From: an uncultured Tenacibaculum sp.
GTDB lineage: Bacteria > Bacteroidota > Bacteroidia > Flavobacteriales > Flavobacteriaceae
Direction of reading: 5' to 3'
NCBI GenBank assembly: GCA_947497895.1
Contig: CANMIL010000001.1
Location: forward strand, 372,001-436,000
DNA length: 64,000 nt
A model generated the notes under the pieces. The model was not told the origin of the DNA. It worked only from the letters and a program-made list of their open reading frames with translations, and did not search any database. Made by a program: the position numbers and the translations under genes. The stretch's first letter is position 1. Every line of letters begins with the position of its first letter. Positions 40,703 to 51,640 of this stretch are shown here, one piece after another.

Positions 40703-42055
40703 TTAATATCCCGCATTTTGCGTTATTAATGAATTAGTATCCAGTTCCGACTGAGGAATTGGTAGTACTAAAGAATTATCACTAGCCGCCAAAGTTCCGA
40801 TAGCTCTACCTGTTCTTTTATGATCATGAACTAAATGACCTTCGAAACCTAATTCCAATTGTCTCTCATTAAATAGTAAATCTAAAGTTAAAGCTCCTAA
40901 TGCAGTAGCTCCTGATCTTCCTCTTAATGCATTAATTTCAGCTAACGGCGCCATACCGATAGAGGTTCCTTCTCTAAAATTAGACTCAGCTCTTATTAAA
41001 TGCATTTCTGCAATTCGTAATACTGGAACATTTCCAAATTGATTGGTATACTTAGAGGTTAAGTTTAACCCGTTATCAGGACTTACATAATGAAAAGAAG
41101 ATCTTACATCATTAGCAGGATCATCAAACAAAGCTGTATAAGGTCCTTCAATAGCAATATCTCCTTGTCTACCTCCATTTGCCTGAGATGCATAAAAAGT
41201 AATCATTTGATTTGTACCTGTTTGAGAAGTTACCTGAAAAGCAAAAATATCTTCAACACTATCTTCATCATTATTAAAAGCTCCTGCAAATGTTGGTGCT
41301 AAACTATGACCACTATTCATTAACACATCGTTTGCTGCATCTCTAGCTCCAGTATAATTTCCTTGTTGGAAATATACTCTAGCTTGTAAAGCCTTCGCTG
41401 CATATTGATCTGCAAAAAAGCCATTTGACCCTGGTAATTTCATAGCTGCATCAGAAAGGTCGCTCAAAATTTGAGTATATACTTCTTCTACAGAACTACG
41501 AGCAATATCTAAATTTCCACTATAGTCAATAATACCATTCAGATGCAAAGGAACTCCGTCTTGAGTATTTCCTCCACCTGTTTGATAATTCGGTCCAAAC
41601 AATCTCACTAAATCGAAATATGTTAATGCTCTTAAGAACTTAGCCTCTCCTTCAATTCTATTTCTCTCTTCAGTACTACTGGTAACTTTACCTATGTTAT
41701 CAATTACTAAGTTAACCTGATTAATAACCTCATAAGAATTATTCCAATGACCTGATACAAATCCATTATCTACTAAAATACTTTTAGTAAAAAACTGTCT
41801 TGGGTCCAAAAATGTACCATTCCAAGAAACTTGGTTGGTAACTCCTAATAAATCGGCAATGATGTGCGTTCTACCCCCAAAGGTAGCCTGTTGTCCAGCT
41901 TCATCATATGCTCCAATTAAAATATTTGCAATATTCTCTTCAGTAGAAATAGCAGTTTCTACTGAGATACTTTGTGCAGGCTCTAAGTTCAATTTATCCT
42001 CGCAACTAACAAAGACAATCGATATTGCTATTATAAGTAAATATGCTTTTTTCAT
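40703..42055 (-). CDS. SusD/RagB-family nutrient-binding outer membrane lipoprotein
   Basis: VSCEDKLNLEPAQSIS lipobox, YEVINQVNLVIDNI, EAKFLRALTYFDLVRLFG, RQLELGFEGHLVHDHKR. Confidence 0.95.
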   Translation of the reverse strand: MKKAYLLIIAISIVFVSCEDKLNLEPAQSISVETAISTEENIANILIGAYDEAGQQATFGGRTHIIADLLGVTNQVSWNGTFLDPRQFFTKSILVDNGFVSGHWNNSYEVINQVNLVIDNIGKVTSSTEERNRIEGEAKFLRALTYFDLVRLFGPNYQTGGGNTQDGVPLHLNGIIDYSGNLDIARSSVEEVYTQILSDLSDAAMKLPGSNGFFADQYAAKALQARVYFQQGNYTGARDAANDVLMNSGHSLAPTFAGAFNNDEDSVEDIFAFQVTSQTGTNQMITFYASQANGGRQGDIAIEGPYTALFDDPANDVRSSFHYVSPDNGLNLTSKYTNQFGNVPVLRIAEMHLIRAESNFREGTSIGMAPLAEINALRGRSGATALGALTLDLLFNERQLELGFEGHLVHDHKRTGRAIGTLAASDNSLVLPIPQSELDTNSLITQNAGY

Positions 42056-42072
42056 CTTATTATCTTTTTAAA

Positions 42073-45054
42073 TTAGAATGTTAAGTTTAATCCAATAGAT
42101 ACTGTCTTAGCAGCTGGTGCTGAATAGAAAACTTGTCCTATTCCACCTGCGTCACTTCTAGACTCTGGATCATAACCATCATAATCAGTAAAAGTTAACA
42201 GATTAAACCCACTGACATATACTCTAACGTTCCCGAATTTTACTTTATCCAAAATTTCTTTTGGTAATGTATATCCCAACGTAATATTTCTTAATCTTAT
42301 AAAATCACCTTCTTGAAGATATCTCGTAGAGTGTGCTGTACCATTACCCCATCCTAATCTCGCTTGAGGAACATCTGTAATATCTCCAGGTTTTTGCCAT
42401 CTTCTTAACTGATCTTTTGTTTGGTTATCAAACCAATCTGCATTAGCCGATTGGAAACGCCCACCATTATTATAAATGCTTGCGCCAAATTCTCCTTGTA
42501 AAGTAAAGTTGAAATCAAAGCCCTTATACTTAATCGTATTTGTTAAACCTGCTATCCATTCTGGAAATGGATTACCTACTACTACTCTTTCTGCCGAATT
42601 CGGATCGTTTGTTGTACCTCCTGAACCATCATTTAAGTTATATAATGCATCTCCATTTGCTGGGTCTACACCTGCATACTCAATTAAGTAAAATGCATTG
42701 GCCACTTCGCCTTCTCTTAAGATATTTCTTCCATTAATTACATCATTTCCTCCTGGCAACGATACAACTTCATTATCATTTTGACCAATATTGAAATTTG
42801 TTGTCCATTTGAAATTTTCATTCGTAATATTTTCAGTTTGCAAAGAAAATTCTACCCCCTTACTTCTTAACCTACCTATATTTCTATTAATACTTGTAGC
42901 TCCAGAACTCCCAGGAAGTGGAGAAGCAAAAAGTAATCCATCAGTGTCTTTGTTATAATAAGCAAATTCTCCTGTTATTCTGTTATTTAACACTCCAAAC
43001 TCAAGTCCAAAATCTGTTTGACTTGAAGATTCCCAAGATAATTGGCTATTTCCTGGTTGAGTTGGAGCAATACCTGGTCTTTGGTTATAAGATACCCCTT
43101 GAAACAATCCTAATGCGGCAAAATTTCCAATCTCGGCATTTCCTACCTCACCATAACTAGCTCTTAATTTTAAGAAACTAATAACTTCACTGTCTATTAA
43201 AAAGTCTTCTTCAGAAATAATCCAACCTCCTGAGAAAGCAGAGAAAGTACCAAACTGATTGCTTCTACCAAAACGAGAAGAACCATCGCGTCTTACACTC
43301 GCTTTAAAAAGATACTTATTCTTGTATGAATATGTTGCTCTTGCGAAGTACGATAAAAATGAAAATTCAGTAAAACTTCCTTCTCCTGCAGTAATTTCTG
43401 CCGCACTATTTATTGTCTGAAAGTCATCAGTAGGAAATTGAGTTCCTGTAACACTGGTAAACCTTCTTTTAGATTTGTTAAATTCAGTACCAAGGACAAT
43501 ATTCAAGTCATGATCTTCTGGTAACCCTACATCATAACTTAAATAATTACTAAAGTTATAGCTTTCAGTATTTACATTCGAAGCAAAAGCCTCTCCATTT
43601 GTTGATTGGAATGGTGCTAATCTTCCTGTGAATGAGTCTTCTGTTTGCGCATATAAGTCATAACCAAAATCAGTATTGAATGTTAAACCATGTATAAATT
43701 CATAGTTCGCAAATGCACGACCTGTTACTCTTCTAATAATAGTGTTATAGAATGCGTGTTTATCTTGTAATAAGAAGTTGGCATACACCGTATTTGTGAA
43801 GGGATCTCCATTAGCATCATATGCTGGAGAAATAGGTGCTTGAGCAATTGCTTGTAAAGGAGTTACGAATGCATTGTCATTAGCAATTCTATCAATATCA
43901 ACTCTTGAAAAGTTCATATTCATTCCTGCTGTAAACTTATCAGTAAGCTTGTGCTGGATATTCAATCTCGATGAAATTCTTTCTAAATTATTTCCTTTTA
44001 CAATACCTTTAGTATCATTATAGGCTCCAGAGAAAAAATATGTAGTTTTTGCATTACCACCAGAAACTGAGAAATCTACATCTCTTGTATAACCATCTCT
44101 CAGTGCTATATCTTGCCAATCCGTATCATAAGTCCCTTCTCGCCATGTTCCATCAGAGTATCTATCTAATCGAGCTTCAACAAAACCTGCAGCGGGCCAA
44201 CCTCCAAAATTCAAACCATTTTCTCCTGCTTCTAGAAAAAGCTCTACATACTCTTCCGCATTTAACCAATCTCTTTTATTGGCTGCAGAACTTATACCAT
44301 TCGAAATATTTAGACTAAATTTTGCCTTACCTTCTTTACCTTTCTTGGTTGTTATAATCACAACTCCGTTTGCTCCTCTCGATCCATAGATTGCTGCCGA
44401 AGATGCATCCTTTAATATATCAATAGATTCAATTTCATTTGGACTTAAAGTCAATAATGGGTTTGTTGGTGAACCATTGTTTGACTCATCAGCATTTATT
44501 AATGGAATACCATCTAATACATATAAAGGTTGAGTACCTGCACTAATACTAGCCTGACCTCTTACCCTTACATTTAATCCTGCTTCAACTTTACCATTAC
44601 TTTGGCTTACTTGAACTCCGGCTGCCTTACCCGCAATATTATTAATAACACTAGGGTTAGGAACATTTGCAATATCGCCAGAGTTAATTTTAGCAACATT
44701 ATCCGTTAGATTTCTTTTCGTTTGTGTACCGAAACCAATAACAACGACTTCGGTTAATAAGTTATCACTTTCTAATTTTACATTAATAGTAGTTTGTGTT
44801 CCTACAGTTTGTTCTGATGTTTTCATTCCCACAAAACTGAATAGCAAGGTATCACCAGTTTTCGCTTTAATGCGGTATCTACCATCAAAATCCGTTTCTG
44901 TACCCAAAGTAGTACCCTTAATTAGTACCGTAACTCCTGGTAATGGTCCCGTCTCGTCAGACACAATCCCAGTAATCTCCCTTACTTGAGCAAAAGACCA
45001 TAGGATGTTAAATAAAAAGAGAAGTGTTATCCCCCGTTTTAATTTTACTTTCAT
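42073..45054 (-). CDS. SusC/RagA-family TonB-linked outer membrane protein
   Basis: EITGIVSDETGPLPGVTVLIKGTTLGTETDFDGRYRI, IESIDILKDASSAAIYGSRGANGVVIITTKKG. Confidence 0.97.
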   Translation of the reverse strand: MKVKLKRGITLLFLFNILWSFAQVREITGIVSDETGPLPGVTVLIKGTTLGTETDFDGRYRIKAKTGDTLLFSFVGMKTSEQTVGTQTTINVKLESDNLLTEVVVIGFGTQTKRNLTDNVAKINSGDIANVPNPSVINNIAGKAAGVQVSQSNGKVEAGLNVRVRGQASISAGTQPLYVLDGIPLINADESNNGSPTNPLLTLSPNEIESIDILKDASSAAIYGSRGANGVVIITTKKGKEGKAKFSLNISNGISSAANKRDWLNAEEYVELFLEAGENGLNFGGWPAAGFVEARLDRYSDGTWREGTYDTDWQDIALRDGYTRDVDFSVSGGNAKTTYFFSGAYNDTKGIVKGNNLERISSRLNIQHKLTDKFTAGMNMNFSRVDIDRIANDNAFVTPLQAIAQAPISPAYDANGDPFTNTVYANFLLQDKHAFYNTIIRRVTGRAFANYEFIHGLTFNTDFGYDLYAQTEDSFTGRLAPFQSTNGEAFASNVNTESYNFSNYLSYDVGLPEDHDLNIVLGTEFNKSKRRFTSVTGTQFPTDDFQTINSAAEITAGEGSFTEFSFLSYFARATYSYKNKYLFKASVRRDGSSRFGRSNQFGTFSAFSGGWIISEEDFLIDSEVISFLKLRASYGEVGNAEIGNFAALGLFQGVSYNQRPGIAPTQPGNSQLSWESSSQTDFGLEFGVLNNRITGEFAYYNKDTDGLLFASPLPGSSGATSINRNIGRLRSKGVEFSLQTENITNENFKWTTNFNIGQNDNEVVSLPGGNDVINGRNILREGEVANAFYLIEYAGVDPANGDALYNLNDGSGGTTNDPNSAERVVVGNPFPEWIAGLTNTIKYKGFDFNFTLQGEFGASIYNNGGRFQSANADWFDNQTKDQLRRWQKPGDITDVPQARLGWGNGTAHSTRYLQEGDFIRLRNITLGYTLPKEILDKVKFGNVRVYVSGFNLLTFTDYDGYDPESRSDAGGIGQVFYSAPAAKTVSIGLNLTF

Positions 45055-45651
45055 AATTGATTGATTTATAATTAACTATATCAAAAGAAGAAAAATTAAT
45101 AGAAATATCCAACTAAATGTTTAAATTTAACAGAAAAAAACGAAAAATGTAAAATTTTACAACAAGTGAATTTAAGTTTAATTTTATACAATTACTTTAT
45201 AAGACATTAGATCAATGCCTTAACAATAAAAATGAAGTAATAACCACCTATAGGTTGTCGTATTAGTCAATAAAAACTTAATGAAATTAACAAAAAATTA
45301 ACACTTAACAATGAAAAAATAAAATTTTTCCCGTTTAGAGAATCTTTCGACTTTCAATTAATAAATATTCAAAAATATAGATGGAAATTTATTAATATTG
45401 CAAACCAAATAATTGCTATTTATACCCTGTAATTGTGCATTCTATATGTTTTTTAAGGATAATTTACAGAGAATTAAACTCAATAAAAGTAAATCTCTCT
45501 TTATCAAGGCTAATTTTTTTTGATTTGTGCAGCAATTAATAATCTCTAACAATAAGATTTAAGCCAAATTATAGAAGTACCATATATAGACTTACTCATT
45601 TTAAAATGAGTAAAAAACATAAAAATTAATTTCAAGTAGTATACTCGCAAA

Positions 45652-46266
45652 TTACATTTCCTTAATTTCCACTTTAAATAAAGCTTCGAAAATATCGAAA
45701 ATTTGTTGAGCATCTTTCTTTCGTACAGAAATGGTGTACTCACAATCCATTTCCAACTTTTGATTCACAATAAGAAGATTACGTTCTTTTATGATTCTTT
45801 GTACTTTATTCATCATATCGTAACCAAACTTTAACTGATAAAGAACGTCAATGGTTTTCTCAACTATTTCAGATGCTTCTAAGGCCAGCTGTGCTGAAGT
45901 TCTATACGCATTTATTAATCCACCAACACCCAATTTCGTTCCACCGAAATAACGTACTGATACTATTAAAACATTAGTTACATCAAATGCTTGAATTTGT
46001 CCATAAATTGGTTGTCCTGCAGAGTTACTTGGCTCTCCGTCATCATTTGCTCTAAATCGAACTTTTTCTGTACCAAGTTGCCAAGCATAACAATGGTGTC
46101 TTGCTGTATGATGAACCTTTCTTAATTCTTCTAATCTCTCTTTAACATCTTCTTCCGATAAAACGGGATAAGCATAACCGAAAAACTTACTATTTCTATC
46201 TTTAAATAGCGTTTCCTCTGAAGGTTTCGTTAAGGTTTTATATGTATCTTTTATTTCTTCACTCAT
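45652..46266 (-). CDS. yigZ: YigZ/IMPACT-family protein
   Basis: SKFFGYAYPV, HHTARHHCYAWQLG, NDDGEPSNSAGQPI, VSVRYFGGTKLGVGGLINAYR. Confidence 0.94.
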   Translation of the reverse strand: MSEEIKDTYKTLTKPSEETLFKDRNSKFFGYAYPVLSEEDVKERLEELRKVHHTARHHCYAWQLGTEKVRFRANDDGEPSNSAGQPIYGQIQAFDVTNVLIVSVRYFGGTKLGVGGLINAYRTSAQLALEASEIVEKTIDVLYQLKFGYDMMNKVQRIIKERNLLIVNQKLEMDCEYTISVRKKDAQQIFDIFEALFKVEIKEM

Positions 46267-47126
46267 TAGGCTACTGTCACTAAAATAATTCCAATAATTG
46301 CAAGTCCCACTCCTATTTTATTCTTTAAACTGAAAGTTTCTTTAAATAATAAAAGCCCTAGCAACGTTGATGCTATTACTATTCCTACGTTATTAATGGT
46401 AAACAATTCGGAACTCTCAAAATTCTTATTCTGAAGCGCCTTCACTAAAAATACAATAGAATAATAATTGGGTATTCCCAAAACTACACCAGCAATAATA
46501 CTTTTGAATTCTAACTTTTCTTTTAAAGCAAAATGCTTTACAACCAAAAGAATTAAGCCAAAAAATGCAGCAAAACCAAATAAACTTCCCGAAAAGAAAT
46601 CTACATCATTCTGAGAAACATAATTGGTTTCTACATATTTTAATGTTGTATCAATAACACCAGAACCTAAAAAAAGTAAAATAGGAAACATTAAACTCCC
46701 TTTATTGCTAGATTGAGAATCTTTTACTGAAGATAAATACACCGCAACCAGTGCAATTACAATTCCTACTAGTTTTAAAAATGTGGTACTCTCCTTATAA
46801 AGTATAATTCCAAAAACAACTGGAACTACAACGGACATTTTTCCTGCTATAGAAGCCACCGAGACTCCATTATATTGTGCCGTTTTTGCCATAACAAAAA
46901 AAATAGTCACAAAAAGTAATCCTAAAACGACAGCTCCAACAAACCAAGGTTGATGTCCAATTGTTCCAACATTTCCAATAGCATTAGCAGACAACATTCC
47001 AAGCACAAAAGCAACCATATAGTTTACTACAATGGCTTGCAACGTATTCACTTTATAAACACCGAAATATTTAAATATGACAAATAGTGATGTTGAAAAA
47101 ATTATACTTAAAATAAGATGTAGCAT
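46266..47126 (-). CDS. EamA/DMT-family transporter
   Basis: 10-TM-like hydrophobic ORF with drug/metabolite transporter pattern. Confidence 0.8.
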   Translation of the reverse strand: MLHLILSIIFSTSLFVIFKYFGVYKVNTLQAIVVNYMVAFVLGMLSANAIGNVGTIGHQPWFVGAVVLGLLFVTIFFVMAKTAQYNGVSVASIAGKMSVVVPVVFGIILYKESTTFLKLVGIVIALVAVYLSSVKDSQSSNKGSLMFPILLFLGSGVIDTTLKYVETNYVSQNDVDFFSGSLFGFAAFFGLILLVVKHFALKEKLEFKSIIAGVVLGIPNYYSIVFLVKALQNKNFESSELFTINNVGIVIASTLLGLLLFKETFSLKNKIGVGLAIIGIILVTVA

Positions 47127-47127
47127 A

Positions 47128-47736
47128 CTATTTAAATACGTTCCTATCTAACAAATTAATAACATCTTCTTGTTCAGGGTTTATATTCCATGTTTTTATC
47201 CCTAACTCATCAGCGGCAATAGTATTTTCCTCTGTATCGTCAATAAAAATAGTTTCTTCTGCTACTAAATTGTTTTCATTTAAAACGAATTCATAGATAT
47301 TAGCATTCGGCTTTCTAAGATTTATTTCATGTGACAAATAAAACTTTTCAAAGCAAACCTTGAACTCTTCGTATAACTTCGCTCCCCAATCTCTTTGTAT
47401 CCAAGAAATGTGTAAATCGTTAGTATTACTTAGCAAAAACAATCTGTATTTATTGCTTTTGGCAAGCTCTTTTAAGAAAGTCAACCTATGAAGAGGAAAA
47501 TCTAATAGAATTGCATTCCAAGCATCTACTAAACTTTGTTTTTCAATATTAAACTTATCATGAAAGAAACCTACAAACTCATCTGTAGTCATCAATCCCA
47601 TTTCATAATTATAATACACCTCCATCATTTCATTGGAGATTTCTGTAACTCCTAGTTTTGCTAACTCTTTATAAGTTGCCTGCTTATCTAAATTGATGAA
47701 AACATCCCCAAAATCAAAAATGATATTTTTAATCAT
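47128..47736 (-). CDS. HAD-family hydrolase
   Basis: IKNIIFDFGDVFINLD, LFLLSNTN, FIDDTEENTIAADELGIKTW. Confidence 0.92.
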   Translation of the reverse strand: MIKNIIFDFGDVFINLDKQATYKELAKLGVTEISNEMMEVYYNYEMGLMTTDEFVGFFHDKFNIEKQSLVDAWNAILLDFPLHRLTFLKELAKSNKYRLFLLSNTNDLHISWIQRDWGAKLYEEFKVCFEKFYLSHEINLRKPNANIYEFVLNENNLVAEETIFIDDTEENTIAADELGIKTWNINPEQEDVINLLDRNVFK

Positions 47737-48763
47737 TCCTATATATTCTTATTATATCGTTATTATTTCTTTTTTCTTCTTTTACAACACCGTTTAAATT
47801 AGGTCCTTTAACTCCATTATCAAACCCACCTTCACCTATGAACACTCTTGCCTCATCCCATAAATCATTATCAATGAATTGCTGTAATGTTTTCGCCCCA
47901 CCCTCTATAATAATAGATTGAATTTTATGCTTGTTCAGAACCTCAACGATTCCATCTACTAAACTATTAGAAAAATCTAATGTTTCATAAATAACACTCT
48001 TTGAATCCTCTTTTGATACTTCAGTTATAACAATAGTCTTTTGATCATCGGAAAAAACCTTACTAGTTAATGGTAGCTTCAAACTCCTATCAATAACAAC
48101 TCGTATTGGATTATTGCCTTTCCAACTTCTTACATTTAATGATGGATTATCCAACTGCACCGTATTAGTTCCAACCAAAATCGCATGCTCTTGGCTTCTC
48201 CATTTATGTACCAATTGTTGAGAATATTGATTCGAAATCCAAACTGGCTTCAATTCATCTTTAGTTAAAGGCGCTATAAAGCCATTCTTCGTTTCTGCCC
48301 ATTTTAAAATTATATAAGGTCTTTGTTTGTTTTGAACTGTAAAAAATCGCTTATGATGCTCAAAACATTCCTTTTCAAGTACACCTACGGTAACATTACA
48401 ACCTGCTTTCTTTAGCCTTTCAATTCCCTTACCCGCGACAAGTGAATTTGTATCAATACAACCAATGACAACGTTAGGTATTTTCTTCGCTACAATGAGA
48501 TCAGCACAAGGAGGTGTTTTTCCATAATGTGAACAAGGCTCTAAGGTTACATAAATTGTAGATTTTTGAAGTAATTCTTGATCTTCTGCGGAATTAATTG
48601 CATTTACCTCAGCATGAGACCCTCCATATGGTGATGTAAAGCCCTCTCCAATAATTTTATCTTCATAGACTACCACTGCTCCAACAGATGGATTGGGCCT
48701 ACAAGTTCCAATACCATTTTTAGCTAATTCTAAACAACGTGATATAAATATTTTATGGTTCAA
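47729..48763 (-). CDS. ribD: Bifunctional riboflavin deaminase-reductase
   Basis: RPNPSVGAVVV, GGSHAEVNAI, YVTLEPCSHYGKTPPCADLI, IIIEGGAKTLQQFI. Confidence 0.95.
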   Translation of the reverse strand: MNHKIFISRCLELAKNGIGTCRPNPSVGAVVVYEDKIIGEGFTSPYGGSHAEVNAINSAEDQELLQKSTIYVTLEPCSHYGKTPPCADLIVAKKIPNVVIGCIDTNSLVAGKGIERLKKAGCNVTVGVLEKECFEHHKRFFTVQNKQRPYIILKWAETKNGFIAPLTKDELKPVWISNQYSQQLVHKWRSQEHAILVGTNTVQLDNPSLNVRSWKGNNPIRVVIDRSLKLPLTSKVFSDDQKTIVITEVSKEDSKSVIYETLDFSNSLVDGIVEVLNKHKIQSIIIEGGAKTLQQFIDNDLWDEARVFIGEGGFDNGVKGPNLNGVVKEEKRNNNDIIRIYRND

Positions 48764-48777
48764 ATTTAATACTAGAA

Positions 48778-49272
48778 TTAGATTTTAATTTCAAGTTCTT
48801 TTTCTTCATCTATAGAATAATTTGATGTAAAGTCTAATAGACTGTAAGTCATAATACCTTTAAAATGAAGCTTAACAGTTTTTTTAAATAATGAATTGAA
48901 TATACCTTCAATCAATTTATCCTTCTCTCTTCCATACAAATCTGAAATAGGGACACTGACGTTAAAAGGAACTGCAAACTCATCAAGCATTGGAACATCA
49001 AATTCTTCGGATACGACATTTGCCAATTTGGCTTCATTCAATATCACATTCAATCCTTCAATGGTTATTTTCCCTCCAATATGGTTGGGGTTTTTAAACC
49101 AGGCTTTTCCCGAAAAGACAATCTGACTAGCATCAACCTTAATCACATTTAAATCATCTAATTTTAAGAATGTCGGAGTCTCCTTAATTTTACAACTAAC
49201 GCACATCCCAATAAATAAAAAACAAGTAATTATTCTAATCATCATTATTCTTTTTTTTAGGTATCTTGCCAA
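48778..49272 (-). CDS. Hypothetical lipoprotein, LEA14-like pattern
   Basis: GMCVSCKIKETPTFLKLDDL lipobox; KNPNHIGGKITIEGLNVILNEAKLA. Confidence 0.6.
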   Translation of the reverse strand: MARYLKKRIMMIRIITCFLFIGMCVSCKIKETPTFLKLDDLNVIKVDASQIVFSGKAWFKNPNHIGGKITIEGLNVILNEAKLANVVSEEFDVPMLDEFAVPFNVSVPISDLYGREKDKLIEGIFNSLFKKTVKLHFKGIMTYSLLDFTSNYSIDEEKELEIKI

Positions 49273-49292
49273 AGCAAAAATACTATATTCAT

Positions 49293-49787
49293 ATGACTCC
49301 GTCAGATTTTATTATAAGAGAAATAAAACCAGATGATAATCTAGAAGTTGCTAATTTAATCAGAAATGTATTAATAGAATTTGGTGTTCCCAAAACAGGC
49401 ACTGCTTATGAAGACAAAGCTACAGATGAGATGTATGAAACCTATCAAAACTTAATTGGTCAATATTATGTTATTGAATTCAATAATCAGATAGTTGGAG
49501 GTGCTGGCTATTCGAAACTTGAAGGAACCGATAAAAATATTTGTGAGTTGCAAAAAATGTACTTCTTACCAATCACCAGAGGTAAAGGATTAGGAAGTAA
49601 ACTTATCAATCATTGTTTAGACAATGCTAAAAAGGAAGGTTTTGAACAATGTTATTTAGAAACGATGCCTTATATGAATGCCGCACGTGCTCTATACCAA
49701 AAGAACGGTTTTAAAAACTTAGACAAGCCATTGGGAAATACAGGACATTTTTCATGCAATGTTTGGATGATTAAAGATTTAGTATAA
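49293..49787 (+). CDS. GNAT-family N-acetyltransferase
   Basis: ELQKMYFLPITRGKGLGSKLINHCLDNAKKEGFEQCYLETM; ATG at 49293 preferred over track TTG at 49266. Confidence 0.92.
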   Translation: MTPSDFIIREIKPDDNLEVANLIRNVLIEFGVPKTGTAYEDKATDEMYETYQNLIGQYYVIEFNNQIVGGAGYSKLEGTDKNICELQKMYFLPITRGKGLGSKLINHCLDNAKKEGFEQCYLETMPYMNAARALYQKNGFKNLDKPLGNTGHFSCNVWMIKDLV

Positions 49788-50636
49788 ATGACAATCAAAG
49801 AGCTTAAGTCCTTATTCTCAGAAGAACTTTCTTCTACATATCCTAAAACCGAAATCGACACCTTCTTCTATATAGTAGTTGAAGAGTATTTAAATTTCCA
49901 AAGAATTGATACGGTACTTAACTCTCATGAAAAATTAAAAAAAGAAGAAGAAACCTCAATCTTATCTGTATTAGATAGATTAAAGCAAGAAGAGCCGATA
50001 CAATATATAATAGGTAAAACTGAATTTTACGGACTTCCATTTAAAGTAAACACTAACACATTAATACCAAGACCAGAAACTGAGGAATTAGTTGATTGGA
50101 TTATTAAAGAAAATAAGAATCGTGATAAGGAGCTAAAAATTCTAGATATTGGCACTGGGTCTGGGTGTATCCCTATAAGTTTAAAAGCAAATCTTCCGAA
50201 ATCCAAAGTTTCTACAATTGATGTTTCTAATGATGCCATTGAAGTGGCAAAACAAAACGCAATAATTAATAAGGTAGAAATTAATTTTTTAAATATCGAT
50301 ATCTTAGATAGTGAAACACTTCCAGAGACCTATGATATAATTGTATCTAATCCTCCTTATGTAAGAGAGCTAGAAAAAGAAGAAATAAAAAACAATGTTT
50401 TAAACAACGAACCTCACTTAGCTTTGTTCGTTGAAAATGATAATCCACTTATCTTCTACAACAAAATATCGAAACTTGCTTCGAAACATTTACGCAAAGA
50501 CGGAGCATTGTTTTTTGAAATTAACCAATATCTAGGAACAGAAACTTCACAGCTTGTAAAAAATAATGGTTTTCAAACCGTTCATCTAAGAAAAGACTTA
50601 TTTGGTAATGACCGTATGATTATGGCAAACCTATAA
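49788..50636 (+). CDS. prmC: Peptide chain release factor N5-glutamine methyltransferase
   Basis: PIQYIIGKTEFYGLPFKVN, LIPRPETEELVDWI, DIGTGSGCIPISL, VSNPPYV. Confidence 0.95.
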   Translation: MTIKELKSLFSEELSSTYPKTEIDTFFYIVVEEYLNFQRIDTVLNSHEKLKKEEETSILSVLDRLKQEEPIQYIIGKTEFYGLPFKVNTNTLIPRPETEELVDWIIKENKNRDKELKILDIGTGSGCIPISLKANLPKSKVSTIDVSNDAIEVAKQNAIINKVEINFLNIDILDSETLPETYDIIVSNPPYVRELEKEEIKNNVLNNEPHLALFVENDNPLIFYNKISKLASKHLRKDGALFFEINQYLGTETSQLVKNNGFQTVHLRKDLFGNDRMIMANL

Positions 50637-50892
50637 TGACCAGTATAATAGGTGCCAAATTCCTATATATTCCCTTTTAAAATTTCATTCAACTATAAAA
50701 AAGTGTATTTCACCTTCGATTAACGGCATATACATCTAAGTTTCCAACTTAAAAGAAAAAAGATATACTACTTTTAAATCGTAGAAACAAATCAACTCCT
50801 ACTACTACTACTAACCATTTATTGATAGCGTTTCTATAATTATTAGCTAATCATAAATTTTTTAACAATTAATACCCTATAACAATATTAAA

Positions 50893-51222
50893 ATGGAAAA
50901 AGTAGATCTTACTATGCTTATAGAGAAGTCACAAGCAGAATCTGGACTTGTTTTTGACTCTGAGGGCCATGTACTTGACTCTCACAACGTAACCAACGAG
51001 AATAATGTCTCCGCCATGGTTAGCGTAATGGCAACTATGTCTGACGAGCTTCTTCAAGATACTATGGGTGCAAAAGACTCAAAGCTTATCTCTTTAGCCT
51101 CGGAAAGCGGTTTCATTATTATCAACAAAATAAATAAAGATCAATCTATTTGTTTAATGACAAAAGATCTTTCAAAAGCTAATTTCATGAAGCTTACGCT
51201 TCGTAAAATAGTTTCAAAATAA
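50893..51222 (+). CDS. Roadblock/LC7-like small protein
   Basis: ESGLVFDSEGHVLDSHN...AMVSVMATMSDELLQD...SLASESGFIIINKI matches the Roadblock/MglB-like beta-alpha pattern by eye. Confidence 0.65.
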   Translation: MEKVDLTMLIEKSQAESGLVFDSEGHVLDSHNVTNENNVSAMVSVMATMSDELLQDTMGAKDSKLISLASESGFIIINKINKDQSICLMTKDLSKANFMKLTLRKIVSK

Positions 51223-51258
51223 TAGCAAAACATTTTTATTAATTAAATCCTTTTTATC

Positions 51259-51630
51259 ATGAAAGAAATTTTAAACGACCTTATTACGAATTTAAAAGGA
51301 ATGGACGGATTTGTTGCCGTATCAATTACAGACGTAGCCTCTGGAGAAGCGTATGACTCGTATACTGCTGACAAGAAATTCGATCCGAATTTAGCTTCTG
51401 CTTATAATCTAGAGGTAGTAAAAGCAAAACTAAAAGCTATTGAAGCTTTAGGATTAAAAGAAGAAATTCAAGATATAACAATTACGTTATCTTCTCAAAT
51501 ACATATTATTAACATTGCTCCAAGTGGAGACTACTTCATCTACTTAGCTGTAGATTCTGGTAAGGCAAATATGGGAATTACCAAAGCTATGCTAAATAAG
51601 CATAAAGCTAAATTAAATGAAGCACTATAA
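51259..51630 (+). CDS. Roadblock/LC7-like small protein
   Basis: LITNLKGMDGFVAVSITDVASGEAYDSY...HIINIAPSGDYFIYLAVDSGKANMGITKAML. Confidence 0.65.
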   Translation: MKEILNDLITNLKGMDGFVAVSITDVASGEAYDSYTADKKFDPNLASAYNLEVVKAKLKAIEALGLKEEIQDITITLSSQIHIINIAPSGDYFIYLAVDSGKANMGITKAMLNKHKAKLNEAL

Positions 51631-51640
51631 AATATAACAC

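Noticed and set aside
42540-42737. Leucine-rich antisense ORFs across susC, bglX and rpsA (for example 42540, 12893, 37668, 44049)
   Set aside because: Opposite-strand frames of strongly supported genes; composition reflects the antisense of codon-biased AT-rich genes.
45546-45743. 65-aa minus-strand ORF in the track
   Set aside because: Alternate reading frame of the yigZ 3' end running into intergenic DNA; no independent support.
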